Shown here: positions 1 through 7,915 of the stretch, piece after piece | Layout of the letters: each line of letters starts with the position of its first letter | How positions within the stretch are numbered: the first letter of the stretch is position 1 | DNA from: Dyella silvae | GTDB lineage: Bacteria; Pseudomonadota; Gammaproteobacteria; Xanthomonadales; Rhodanobacteraceae | Direction: 5' to 3' | Length of the DNA stretch: 64,000 nucleotides | Assembly (NCBI RefSeq): GCF_026421305.1 | Contig: NZ_JAPJBQ010000005.1 | Location: forward strand, 124,001-188,000 | The notes under the pieces: model-generated | Database searches by the model: none | The model's input: only the letters and a program-made list of their open reading frames with translations | Told to the model about the DNA's origin: nothing | Position numbers and translations under genes: made by a program

Positions 1-1187
1 TCGGCCCAAGCTGGCAGGCGCTCTATGGCAGCGGCGAAGTGCTGCCACCGGCGGCTTCGTGGTGGCGCGAAGAGCGTCGTGCCGACCTGCTCAAGTTGGG
101 TGCGGACGCCACGCCGCGCTACGTCTACCATCTGCCGACCGTGCGTCAGCAGGCGCGTGATCTGAAAACGCTGGCGGCAGTGGATCGCCTGCATTACGCG
201 GTGAAAGCCAACACGCACCCCGCCATCCTCAAGGCGCTGGCCGAAGAAGGCTTCGGTTTCGAGTGCGTGTCGCCGGGTGAACTGAAGGCGGTGATGGCCG
301 TGGTGCCGGAGTCCGCGCCTCTGCTCTTCACCCCCAACTTCGCACCACGCGAAGACTACGAGTGGGCCCTGACCACGCGCGCCACGCTCTCGCTGGATTC
401 GCTATACCAGCTGGACCAGTGGGGCGAGCTGTTCCGCGGCCGTGAAGTCGTGTTGCGTCTTGATCTCGGTCGTGGCCTCGGTCACCACGAGAAGGTGCGC
501 ACCGGCGGCAGCGGCAGCAAGTTCGGTCTGCCGGTGGAGCAGTTGGACACCTTCCTGCGGCTTGCCGATACGCATGGGGTGACCGTGCGTGGCCTGCACG
601 CGCACCTGGGCTCGGGCATCCTCGACGATGGCCACTGGGGCGAGGTGTACGGGCAGCTTGCCAGTCTTGCCGAACGCATCGGCAGCGTGACCTTCCTGGA
701 CATCGGCGGCGGCCTCGGCGTGCCCTCGCATCCGGGCGAGGCGCGTCTGGATATCGCGGCGCTCGACCGGGTGCTGCGTGAGGTGAAGGCGGCCTATCCA
801 CACTACAAGCTGTGGATGGAGCCGGGCCGGTACCTCGTCGCGGATGCCGGTGTGCTGCTCACCAAGGTCACCCAGACCAAGGGCAAGGGGAACAACCAGA
901 TCCGTTACCTCGGTGTGGATACCGGCATGAACAGCCTGATCCGCCCCGCGCTGTACGAGGCCTGGCACGAGATCGTGAACCTCACGCGCCTTGACGAGCC
1001 GGCCACCGGGCTGTTCCAGGTGGTCGGCCCGATCTGCGAAAGCGGCGACGTGCTGGGTACCGACCGCCGCCTGCCGGAGCCGCTGGAAGGCGACGTGATG
1101 CTGGTGGCGCAGGCCGGCGCGTACGGCAAGGTGATGTCCTCGCCGTACAACATGCGCGATGAGGCTGAGGAGATCATTCTCGAGTAA
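1..1187 (+). CDS. lysA: Diaminopimelate decarboxylase domain, 3' part of a probable lysC-lysA fusion (5' truncated by window)
   Basis: Makes L-lysine by decarboxylating meso-diaminopimelate with PLP. The reading frame is open from base 3 with no start or stop before the window edge, and the codons before the first possible start (GTG at 39) already read as a linker into PPAASWW. This fits the C-terminal half of the bifunctional aspartate kinase/DAP decarboxylase known in Xanthomonadales. Visible motifs are AVKAN with the PLP lysine (codon near 204), the glycine-rich GGGLGVP, EPGRYLVADAGVL, and CESGDVLG, the last being typical of DAP decarboxylase rather than arginine or ornithine decarboxylase. 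The fusion is inferred; the kinase half lies outside the window. A stand-alone lysA starting at 39 is less likely because no ribosome binding site precedes that GTG. Confidence 0.85.
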   Translation, partial: GPSWQALYGSGEVLPPAASWWREERRADLLKLGADATPRYVYHLPTVRQQARDLKTLAAVDRLHYAVKANTHPAILKALAEEGFGFECVSPGELKAVMAVVPESAPLLFTPNFAPREDYEWALTTRATLSLDSLYQLDQWGELFRGREVVLRLDLGRGLGHHEKVRTGGSGSKFGLPVEQLDTFLRLADTHGVTVRGLHAHLGSGILDDGHWGEVYGQLASLAERIGSVTFLDIGGGLGVPSHPGEARLDIAALDRVLREVKAAYPHYKLWMEPGRYLVADAGVLLTKVTQTKGKGNNQIRYLGVDTGMNSLIRPALYEAWHEIVNLTRLDEPATGLFQVVGPICESGDVLGTDRRLPEPLEGDVMLVAQAGAYGKVMSSPYNMRDEAEEIILE

Positions 1188-1204
1188 ACCTCAGTCCCCC
1201 ACTT

Positions 1205-1255
1205 CTCCCTCTCCCCTTCGGGGGAGAGGGCTGGGGTGAGGGGCGGGTGCTCGCG
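1205..1255. repeat. REP-like palindromic repeat, family A, copy 1
   Basis: A short palindrome (CTCCCTCTCCCC / GGGGGAGAGGG) is followed by a tail reading GGGGTGAGGGGCGGGTGCTC. It sits 18 bases after the lysA stop. An inverted copy lies at 1621-1661, so the two bracket the DUF559 gene. Further copies are at 19377-19416 and inside hrpA (22282-22319 and 22388-22483). Confidence 0.85.
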
Positions 1256-1283
1256 ATAACGTACCAACCAAGGACGCTCACGG

Positions 1284-1664
1284 ATGAAGCGTTTGAATGT
1301 CGATAGGGCTCGCGGCATGCGAGGTGCCCAAACGGACGCGGAACAATTGCTCTGGCATCACCTGCGCAATCGCCGCCTGCAAGGCTGGAAATTCCGGCGC
1401 CAGCACGAAATCGGTCGTTACATCGTTGATTTTGTCTGTCCGGACGCTGGCCTGATCGTGGAGCTGGACGGCGGCCAACATGGCGATCAGTTGATTTATG
1501 ACGAGCGCCGTACCGTGGAGCTGGAAGCAATGGGCTACAGGGTCCTGCGTTTCTGGAACAATGACGCATTGAAGAACGTGGAAGGCGTGCTTGAGGTGAT
1601 CCTGCAGGCTTTGGCCAGCCCGGCCCCTCACCCCAACCCTCTCCCCGAAGGGGAGAGGGAGTAG
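1284..1664 (+). CDS. DUF559 domain protein (PD-(D/E)XK / Vsr-like endonuclease fold), repeat-boxed
   Basis: A 126-residue protein of the DUF559 family, which is related to very-short-patch-repair endonucleases; the cellular function is not established. Family features are RGAQTDAEQLLWHHLRNRRLQGWKF at its start (only part cited), RRQHEIGRYIVDFVC, then LIVELDGGQH, whose D/E-x-D/E pattern looks like the nuclease core, and YRVLRFWNNDAL. The start is ATG at 1284 after AAGGAC. The last 13 residues, APHPNPLPEGERE, are encoded by the inverted family A repeat at 1621-1661, and the stop lies just past that repeat. The gene therefore occupies a cassette between two inverted repeats, wedged between lysA and murL. 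Domain identity is fairly sure; activity and mobility are inference. Confidence 0.8.
   Translation: MKRLNVDRARGMRGAQTDAEQLLWHHLRNRRLQGWKFRRQHEIGRYIVDFVCPDAGLIVELDGGQHGDQLIYDERRTVELEAMGYRVLRFWNNDALKNVEGVLEVILQALASPAPHPNPLPEGERE
1621..1661. repeat. REP-like palindromic repeat, family A, copy 2 (inverted)
   Basis: Reads CCCCTCACCCCAACCCTCTC then CCCGAAGGGGAGAGGGAG, the reverse complement of the 1205 copy with few differences. It forms the 3' end of the DUF559 reading frame and ends 22 bases before the murL start, so it also lies in the murL leader. Confidence 0.85.
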
Positions 1665-1683
1665 CGTCGACGGAGACTTGAGA

Positions 1684-3027
1684 GTGACGACCAACATCAA
1701 CCCCCGCCTGACCCAGGTATTCCGCTTCGTGCGCTGCAGCTACGCCGATGGCGTGGCCGAGCTGGTGTACGGCTTCGATCACGGTGAAGAGCTGATCGAG
1801 CGCGTGCGTTTTCCGAATGCGCCGGCTATCCCGTCCAGTCATCAGGCAGCGTTCGATCAGGCGCTGAAACTGCTGCACCTGATCGCCGGCGTCAGCTACT
1901 ACAAGGCCGGCGTGCCGCCGCGCATCGACGTGGCCAGTGGCCCGCTCGATGACGCCACGGCGGATCTGTTGGACGCGCTCTATCTGCACGGCCTCGCGGA
2001 GTTTGCCTATCGCAATGGCCTCGATCTGCGCGGCCGCATCAACTTCCCGCGTGGCAGCGCCAAAGCGCCCGAGGCGAAGGCACTGAATCTGCCGCACCGC
2101 ACGCTGGTACCCATCGGCGGCGGCAAGGACTCGCTGGTGGCGGTGGAAGCCATCAAGTCCATCCATGGTGACGCCACGGCCGTGTGGGTCGGCAATTCGC
2201 CGCTCATCGCCGCCTGCGCCGAGCGCACCGGTCTGCCGATGCTCAACATCCAGCGCGAACTCGCGCCGGGCCTGTTTGAGCTCAACCGCCTGGGTGCGTG
2301 GAATGGCCATATCCCGGTGACGGCCGTGAACTCCGCCATTCTCGCCGTGGCCGCCATCCTTTACGGCTTCGACAGCATCGCCTTTGCCAACGAACGCTCC
2401 GCCTCGGCTGCCACGCTGGAGTACGAAGGCCAGCAGGTGAACCATCAGTGGAGCAAGGGCTACACGTTCGAACAGTTGCTGGGTGACTGGCTGCATCAGC
2501 ATGTGGCTGCCGATCTCACCTATTGCTCGTTGCTGCGCCCCTATTCGGAGCTGGCCGTAACGCGTGCGTTCTCCAAACTCACGCCGTACTTCGATGCCTT
2601 CTCCAGCTGCAACCGCAACTTCAAACTGCTCGGCCCCAAGCCGGCCGATCGCTGGTGCGGACAGTGTCCGAAGTGCCACTTCGTCTTCCTCGCGCTGGCG
2701 CCATTCCTGGCTAAGCCGCGTCTGCTGTCGATCTTTGGCCGTAACCTGTTGGACGACGAGAACCTCGCGCCCGGTTTCGATGCGCTGTTGGAATACCAGA
2801 ATCACAAGCCGTTCGAATGCGTGGGCGAGGGTGCCGAGGCACGGGCCGCGATGTATGCGCTGAGCCAGCGTTCGGAGTGGCAGGAAGACGCCCTGGTGGC
2901 ACGTTTCATCAGCGAGATACAGCCGCAGCTCGACGTGAAGGAGCTGGCCCTGGAGCCGTGGCTGCAACCTTCGGGTGAGCAGCGTATTCCTGCCCGTCTG
3001 CAACCGGCGCTGGCGTTCTTCGCGTGA
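1684..3027 (+). CDS. murL: UDP-MurNAc-L-Ala-L-Glu epimerase MurL
   Basis: Epimerises the terminal L-Glu of UDP-MurNAc-L-Ala-L-Glu to D-Glu in an ATP-dependent reaction, in the cytoplasmic stage of peptidoglycan synthesis. This replaces free D-glutamate supplied by glutamate racemase; the route is known from Xanthomonas oryzae. The protein is 447 residues. An ATP-pyrophosphatase-like loop GGGKDS is at residues 145-150 and a CxxCxxC cluster (CGQCPKC) at 325-331, both typical of the family. GTG at 1684 is preferred because GGAG at 1672-1675 sits 8 bases upstream; the TTG at 1678 would be too close to it. The stop overlaps the murD2 start by 4 bases, so the two are translationally coupled. Assignment rests on the sequence pattern plus the murD2 neighbour. 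Confidence 0.88.
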   Translation: MTTNINPRLTQVFRFVRCSYADGVAELVYGFDHGEELIERVRFPNAPAIPSSHQAAFDQALKLLHLIAGVSYYKAGVPPRIDVASGPLDDATADLLDALYLHGLAEFAYRNGLDLRGRINFPRGSAKAPEAKALNLPHRTLVPIGGGKDSLVAVEAIKSIHGDATAVWVGNSPLIAACAERTGLPMLNIQRELAPGLFELNRLGAWNGHIPVTAVNSAILAVAAILYGFDSIAFANERSASAATLEYEGQQVNHQWSKGYTFEQLLGDWLHQHVAADLTYCSLLRPYSELAVTRAFSKLTPYFDAFSSCNRNFKLLGPKPADRWCGQCPKCHFVFLALAPFLAKPRLLSIFGRNLLDDENLAPGFDALLEYQNHKPFECVGEGAEARAAMYALSQRSEWQEDALVARFISEIQPQLDVKELALEPWLQPSGEQRIPARLQPALAFFA

Positions 3028-4394
3028 CGCAGGCGCCGCCGCTGCGCATCGCCGATCTCGACGGCAAGCGTGTTGCCGTGTGGGGTTTCGGGCGGGAAGG
3101 GCGCGCTGCCATCAAGGCCATCCGCTCACGCCTGCCGCAGCTGTCGCTCACGTTGTTCTGCAGCGATGCCGAAGTGGCATCGGCGTGCGCCTTCGATGCC
3201 ACGCTGGATGTGCGTGGACACGAGCCCGATGCGACGGCGCTGGCCGTATTCGATGTGGTGGTGAAGTCGCCGGGCATTTCCGCTTACAAACCGGCACTGC
3301 AGGCAGCACGCGAAGCGGGTGCCTGCATCACGTCAGGCACCGCATTGTGGTTCGCCGAAAACCCCGATGCCCGTGTGATCGCCGTCACCGGCACCAAGGG
3401 CAAGAGCACCACCACGGCGATGCTGGCGCATCTTGCGCGCAGTCTTGGCGTGCGTACCGCGCTGGCTGGCAATATCGGCATGCCCTTGCTGGAACTACTG
3501 GACGTATCCGCCGATCTGTGGGCCATCGAACTTTCCAGTTTTCAGACGAGCGAGGCGGGTTCGGTGGAGCTGGGTGTCATCACCAGTCTCTATGAGGAAC
3601 ACCTCGACTGGCATGGTTCGCGCGAGCGTTATATCGACGACAAGCTCAAGCTGGCCGATGTCTCAAAGCAGCTGTTGGTGAATGCCACGCAAGGGTTTCT
3701 CCTCAAACGCACTGCGCGGCATCCGCATCGCATCGTGTTCGGCCATGTCGACGGCTGGCACGTGGCGGGCGGTTCTATTCGCCGGGGCTCGCAGCCCGTG
3801 TTCGAGATTACGAATCTGCGTGCGCCGGGTGCGCACAATGCGCTCAATGCCTGTGCGGCGTTGGCGGCGCTCGAGGCGATGGGCTTCGACGCGCTGAAAG
3901 CGGCTGCAGCGCTCGCCACCTTCCGCCCTCTGCCGCATCGTTTGCAGCCGCTGGGCGAGCACGATGGCTTTCACTGGGTCAACGACTCCATCAGCACCAC
4001 GCCACTGGCGACATTGGCGGCGCTGGGTAGCCTGCAGGGCAAGGCCGTGACCGTGATCGTGGGCGGGCATGACCGCGGTCTGGATTGGAGCGAGTTTGTC
4101 TTTGCGATGAAGGCGCACGCGCCACACGCCATCGTCGCGCAAGGTGCCAACGGTCCGCGTATTGCGCGCGTGCTGCGCGAAGCGGGTGTGGTGGTGGAGG
4201 AAACGGGTGATCTTGCAGCGGCGGTCGAACGTGCCCGTGCCATCACGCCTGCCAGCGGCACCATCCTGCTGTCGCCGGGCGCTCCCAGTTTCGATCAGTT
4301 CCACGATTACGCCGATCGCGGCCGTCATTTCGCTGAGATGGCCGGCTTTGATGTGCACGAGATTGTCGGCATCGAGGGCCTGGGTATCGCCTGA
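3024..4394 (+). CDS. murD2: UDP-MurNAc-L-alanine--L-glutamate ligase MurD2
   Basis: Mur ligase that adds L-glutamate (rather than D-glutamate) to UDP-MurNAc-L-Ala using ATP, producing the substrate of the adjacent epimerase. The 456-residue protein has the Mur ligase ATP loop GTKGKSTT at about residues 123-130, the central-domain signature LYEEHLDWHGSRERYIDDK, and NDSISTTPLATLAAL before the C-terminal domain. It starts with GTG at 3024 inside the GTGA overlap with the murL stop. Sequence alone cannot separate MurD2 from MurD; the murL overlap is the deciding argument. A canonical murD would be expected, if at all, in the division/cell-wall cluster elsewhere. Confidence 0.85.
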   Translation: MTQAPPLRIADLDGKRVAVWGFGREGRAAIKAIRSRLPQLSLTLFCSDAEVASACAFDATLDVRGHEPDATALAVFDVVVKSPGISAYKPALQAAREAGACITSGTALWFAENPDARVIAVTGTKGKSTTTAMLAHLARSLGVRTALAGNIGMPLLELLDVSADLWAIELSSFQTSEAGSVELGVITSLYEEHLDWHGSRERYIDDKLKLADVSKQLLVNATQGFLLKRTARHPHRIVFGHVDGWHVAGGSIRRGSQPVFEITNLRAPGAHNALNACAALAALEAMGFDALKAAAALATFRPLPHRLQPLGEHDGFHWVNDSISTTPLATLAALGSLQGKAVTVIVGGHDRGLDWSEFVFAMKAHAPHAIVAQGANGPRIARVLREAGVVVEETGDLAAAVERARAITPASGTILLSPGAPSFDQFHDYADRGRHFAEMAGFDVHEIVGIEGLGIA

Positions 4395-4447
4395 CGGACG
4401 TCCGGCTGTGGGAGCGCACCCTGCGTGGCTTGACGAGTCACCCAAAT

Positions 4448-4482
4448 AAAAAAGCCACGCCTCGTGAGAGGCGTGGCTTTTT
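4448..4482. terminator. Bidirectional intrinsic terminator between murD2 and the M13 peptidase gene
   Basis: A perfect 14-bp stem (AAAAGCCACGCCTC, loop GTGA, GAGGCGTGGCTTTT) is flanked by A-rich and T-rich runs. It sits between the convergent stops at 4394 and 4505, so it can end transcripts from both sides. Confidence 0.9.
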
Positions 4483-4504
4483 ATTTCGTCGCGTCAGTGG
4501 TGCG

Positions 4505-6586
4505 TTACCAGATCTTCACGCGATCTGCCGGAGCGAGATACAGCGTTTCGCCCGCCTTGGACTGGGAGGCGTCGTACCAGCCGTCGAGGTTGCGCACAGT
4601 CTGGGCGCGGAAGCGGCCCGGCGAATGCTCGTTGCCGATCACGCGCTGGCGCATCGCCGCGTCGCGGACCTTCTCGCGCCAGCTCTGGCCGAAGGCGAGG
4701 AAGAAACGCTGATCGCCGGTGAGGCCGTCAATCACCGGTGCCGGCTTGCCGTCGAGCGACTTGTGATACGCGATGTAGGCGATGGTCAGGCCCGACACGT
4801 CGGCAATGTTTTCGCCCAGCGTCTGCTGGCCGTTCACGTGCAGGCCTGGCAGTGCTTCATACGCGTTGTACTGCGCGACCAGCTTCTGGCCGGCGGCCTT
4901 GAAGTGCGCCTGATCTTCCGGCGTCCACCAGTTGGCGAGGTTGCCCTGGGCGTCGAACTCCGCGCCAAGATTGTCGAAGCTGTGGCTGATCTCATGACCG
5001 ATGATCGCGCCGATGGAACCGTAGTTCGTGGCCGGGTCGGCCTTCGGATCGAAGAACGGCGCCTCGAGAATCGCTGCGGGGAAGTTCAGTGCGTTCTGCA
5101 GCGGCAGGTTCACGGCATTCACCGTCTGCGGCGTCATCCACCACTCGCCGCGGTCCACCGGCTGGCCGAGCTTGGACAGCTGGTGCTCGTACTCGTACTT
5201 CTCGGCGCGCTGCTGATTACCCAGCGCGTCGTCGGCGCGGATCTCCAGCTTGCCGTAGTCGCGCCAGGTTTCCGGATAACCCACGCTCACGCGGATGCTG
5301 GCGATCTTGGCCTTGGCCTTCTGGCGCGTGGACGGCGTCATCCAGTCGATGTCGTTCACGCGCTCATCGAATGCGGCGAGGATGTTCTTCACCATCTGCT
5401 CGACCTGCGCTTTGGACGATGCAGGGAAGTACTTCTTCACGTAGATCTGGCCGACCGCGTCGCCCAGCGCGACGTTGGTGCTGGCTACTGCGCGCTTCCA
5501 GCGATCACGCTGTTTGGGCGTACCCGACAGCGCCTGGCCGTAGAAGCCGAAGCTGAGATCGGCATACGCCTTGGGGAGCAGCGCGGCACTCTCGTTGAGT
5601 GCGTGGAAGGTGAGGTAGTCCTTCCAGGTCTGCAACGGTTCGCTGGCGGTCAGCGCGGAAAGCGCCTTGATCGCCGGCACCTGCCAAACGTCGACGACCT
5701 TCTGCTGGTCGAGGCCGGCGGCCTTGAAATAGTCATTCCAGTCGAGACCAGGCGCATTCTTGGCGAACGACGCCAGCGGCCACGGATTGTTGGCCTTGTG
5801 GACGTCCTGGCTGTCGATGATGTCGACCTGTGCCTTGGCGATCTTGGTTTCCAGCGCGAGGATGGCCTTGGCTTTAGCATCGGCATCGGCCACGCCGGCC
5901 TGCTTCAGAAGTGCTGCCATGTAGGTCTGGTACTTGCCACGCGTTTCCACCATCGCCTTGTCGTCGGACAGGTAGTAGTCGCGAGTGGGCATGCCAAGGC
6001 CGCCCTGCAGCAAGTAAGGGATATTGCGCGAAGCGTCTTCCAGGCCATGCGAGACAAACAAGCCGAACAGATGTTCCGTGTGGAAGTTGGTGGCGTTCAC
6101 CGGGTCCACGTCGGCACGCAGGCCTTCGCCGAGCACGCGGGCGAGGTCAGCCTGGCTCTTGATGGCGTCGATGCTCTTCAGTTCGGGCGCAAGCGGTTCG
6201 AGCCCGCGCTTCTCGATGGTGGCCTCGTCCATGAACGCGGCGTAGTAGTCGGCAATCTTGCGCTCGTTGCTGCCCGCGGCTGGCTTGCTGTTGCCGGCGG
6301 CCTGAATCAGCTCCGCGTTGCGCTTCTCCGCCTTCTGAAACACTTCCAGGAACACGCCGGTGCTGGAGCGGTCTGCCGGAATCTCGGCCGTCTTCTTCCA
6401 GGTACCGTTGGCGTAGTTATCGAAATCGTTGCCCGGGAGCACGCTGTGGTCGATGCCCGCCAGATCGATGCCGCTGGCACTGCGGGCGAGGGCATGGGCC
6501 GCTGCGGGTTCGGTCGGGGCGGTGGTCGCCAATGCACAGGTGCTGGTCAGCGCTGCTGCCGTGAGAATCCAACGAAATTGCCGCAT
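4505..6586 (-). CDS. M13 family zinc metallopeptidase (PepO/neprilysin-like), exported
   Basis: An endopeptidase of the neprilysin/endothelin-converting-enzyme family that cleaves short peptides, predicted to be outside the cytoplasm. ATG at 6586 is chosen because AGGAG lies 8 bases upstream and the protein then opens with a clear signal peptide (MRQFRWILTAAALTSTCALA); 12 extra upstream codons are probably untranslated. Mature sequence begins with the M13_N hallmark PGNDFDNYANGTW. The zinc motif HEISH is at about residues 531-535 and the third ligand ENIAD at about 592. The length (693 residues) is normal for the family. It is convergent with murD2 and has no obvious operon partner. The substrate is unknown. 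Confidence 0.92.
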   Translation of the reverse strand: MRQFRWILTAAALTSTCALATTAPTEPAAAHALARSASGIDLAGIDHSVLPGNDFDNYANGTWKKTAEIPADRSSTGVFLEVFQKAEKRNAELIQAAGNSKPAAGSNERKIADYYAAFMDEATIEKRGLEPLAPELKSIDAIKSQADLARVLGEGLRADVDPVNATNFHTEHLFGLFVSHGLEDASRNIPYLLQGGLGMPTRDYYLSDDKAMVETRGKYQTYMAALLKQAGVADADAKAKAILALETKIAKAQVDIIDSQDVHKANNPWPLASFAKNAPGLDWNDYFKAAGLDQQKVVDVWQVPAIKALSALTASEPLQTWKDYLTFHALNESAALLPKAYADLSFGFYGQALSGTPKQRDRWKRAVASTNVALGDAVGQIYVKKYFPASSKAQVEQMVKNILAAFDERVNDIDWMTPSTRQKAKAKIASIRVSVGYPETWRDYGKLEIRADDALGNQQRAEKYEYEHQLSKLGQPVDRGEWWMTPQTVNAVNLPLQNALNFPAAILEAPFFDPKADPATNYGSIGAIIGHEISHSFDNLGAEFDAQGNLANWWTPEDQAHFKAAGQKLVAQYNAYEALPGLHVNGQQTLGENIADVSGLTIAYIAYHKSLDGKPAPVIDGLTGDQRFFLAFGQSWREKVRDAAMRQRVIGNEHSPGRFRAQTVRNLDGWYDASQSKAGETLYLAPADRVKIW

Positions 6587-6716
6587 GGACGCGTACTCCT
6601 GAGGATAAAAAAGGCACCACAATAGCCCGTGGCGCGGGCATGTGGGGCATGACCAATGGGCTACGATGCTGTCTCGCGACTATTTGCGACAGAGGCGTGG
6701 GCCAAGGGAGTGCGGA

Positions 6717-7100
6717 GTGATACGGAACAGGCGGCGATCAGGCGTATGGGTGGCGTTGTGGGCCGGTGCCAGCATGTGGTCCATGAGCGCGCAGGGCGCA
6801 CTGGATGCGAACGCGCAGCGAGAGGTGAGTGCGCTACTTGCCTTCGTAGGCAACAGCCATTGCACGTTTATCCGCAACGGCAGCCCGTATAGCTCCACGC
6901 AGGCGCAAGCGCATCTGCAAGACAAGCTGGACTATCTCTTGCGCAAGGACAGGGTGAACTCCGCCGAGCAGTTCATCGAACGCGCGGCCAGCGAGAGCAG
7001 CTTCAGCGGCAAGCCATACAAGGTGATTTGCGACGGCAAAGAACAGTTGTCGGCTGACTGGTTGAAAGACGAGCTGCAGCGGATTCGGCAAGGTCATTGA
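6717..7100 (+). CDS. DUF5329 family exported protein
   Basis: A small exported protein (127 residues) of unknown function. GTG at 6717 is chosen because AAGGGAG lies 6 bases upstream and the product then starts with a basic segment and a hydrophobic export signal (VWVALWAGASMWSMSAQG). The DUF5329 pattern is visible: SHCTFIRNGSPY, then AQAHLQDKLDYLL, SAEQFIERAASESSFSGKPY, and a second cysteine in KVICDG that could pair with the first. The first in-frame ATG (6642) has no ribosome binding site and would bury the signal peptide. Confidence 0.8.
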   Translation: MIRNRRRSGVWVALWAGASMWSMSAQGALDANAQREVSALLAFVGNSHCTFIRNGSPYSSTQAQAHLQDKLDYLLRKDRVNSAEQFIERAASESSFSGKPYKVICDGKEQLSADWLKDELQRIRQGH

Positions 7101-7233
7101 ACCGGCGCTTATGCGCCCTGGGCGCAGATGCCGAAGACCAATGCTACTTCAGAGGCAGGGCTATGCTTCAAAGCCATCGCCGAGAAGGCACCCCATATCA
7201 CGCTGATGCAGCGATGCTTCCTGCCCCTGAATA

Positions 7234-7815
7234 TCAGTGCATGTCGTGCACCTCGATCCATGCGTTGGGATCGACGAAGATGAAAGTCACGCAAATGATG
7301 AAATAGACCAGGGCGATGACGCCATGGATTCGCCGTGGACTGAAGAAGGCCGCCATGGGAAGAACGGCCAGCGTTACCGGGACTATGGCCGTCCAACCAT
7401 CGGGGGTGATTTCCCAGTAGAGGGCGTTCTCCACGAGCATTTCCAGAAAGTAGCCGCTGATGGCTAGCAGCGCCCAATGTCCATGGCGGTCATAGAGTTC
7501 GCGATAATTCTCGCCGATCTTCAGCTCCGTGGAAGGCAGCACCAAGACCGCTGCAAAAAAGATCAGAAGGGGCTGGATGAGGAGCATCAGAAAGACGGCG
7601 AACGTCCACTCCTTGACCGCTGCCACGGCATCGTGAAGCGACCACCATAAATCCAGTTCCATGATGAAGATGCTGGCGGCCCATACCAACGAGATCCAGT
7701 CCGGGCGTGACACGTTCCGGGAGCGCACAACAGCCGCTAAGCAGGTGAGAATTCTCGCGATGCCAAGGCCAATCATCATGCCGATGACGGCCAAAACCCA
7801 TTGGAACTGAGGCAT
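7234..7815 (-). CDS. Hypothetical multi-pass membrane protein
   Basis: A 193-residue, strongly hydrophobic protein with about five or six membrane segments (around residues 5-30, 42-60, 70-95, 118-135, 143-160 and 166-182). Short charged loops include KIGENYRELYDRHGHW between segments. I recognise no catalytic motif and no named family. ATG at 7815 is the only good start, though it lacks a clear ribosome binding site. It lies alone between the DUF5329 gene and the DUF4344 gene; the latter shares its strand but is 100 bases away. Confidence 0.6.
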   Translation of the reverse strand: MPQFQWVLAVIGMMIGLGIARILTCLAAVVRSRNVSRPDWISLVWAASIFIMELDLWWSLHDAVAAVKEWTFAVFLMLLIQPLLIFFAAVLVLPSTELKIGENYRELYDRHGHWALLAISGYFLEMLVENALYWEITPDGWTAIVPVTLAVLPMAAFFSPRRIHGVIALVYFIICVTFIFVDPNAWIEVHDMH

Positions 7816-7915
7816 AGAAGTATTCTGTGTATGAGCCTGATTCAGTGCGCCGTCGCGAAGCCGATCCGAGCCGCCGCCTCGCTGAAGCCTGTCGAACTAC
7901 CGTCGGAGGTCCACG

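Noticed and set aside
1174-3003. A 609-codon minus-strand open frame covering DUF559 and murL
   Set aside because: It runs through both family A repeats and opposite two recognisable genes; composition is typical of antisense frames.
4430-6625. A 731-codon plus-strand open frame opposite the M13 peptidase gene
   Set aside because: It mirrors the peptidase on the other strand, has no recognisable domain, and crosses the bidirectional terminator at 4448-4482. The peptidase has a signal peptide, zinc motif and ribosome binding site.
7097-7306. A 69-codon frame after the DUF5329 gene
   Set aside because: No ribosome binding site, overlaps the membrane protein gene end, and no protein-like pattern.
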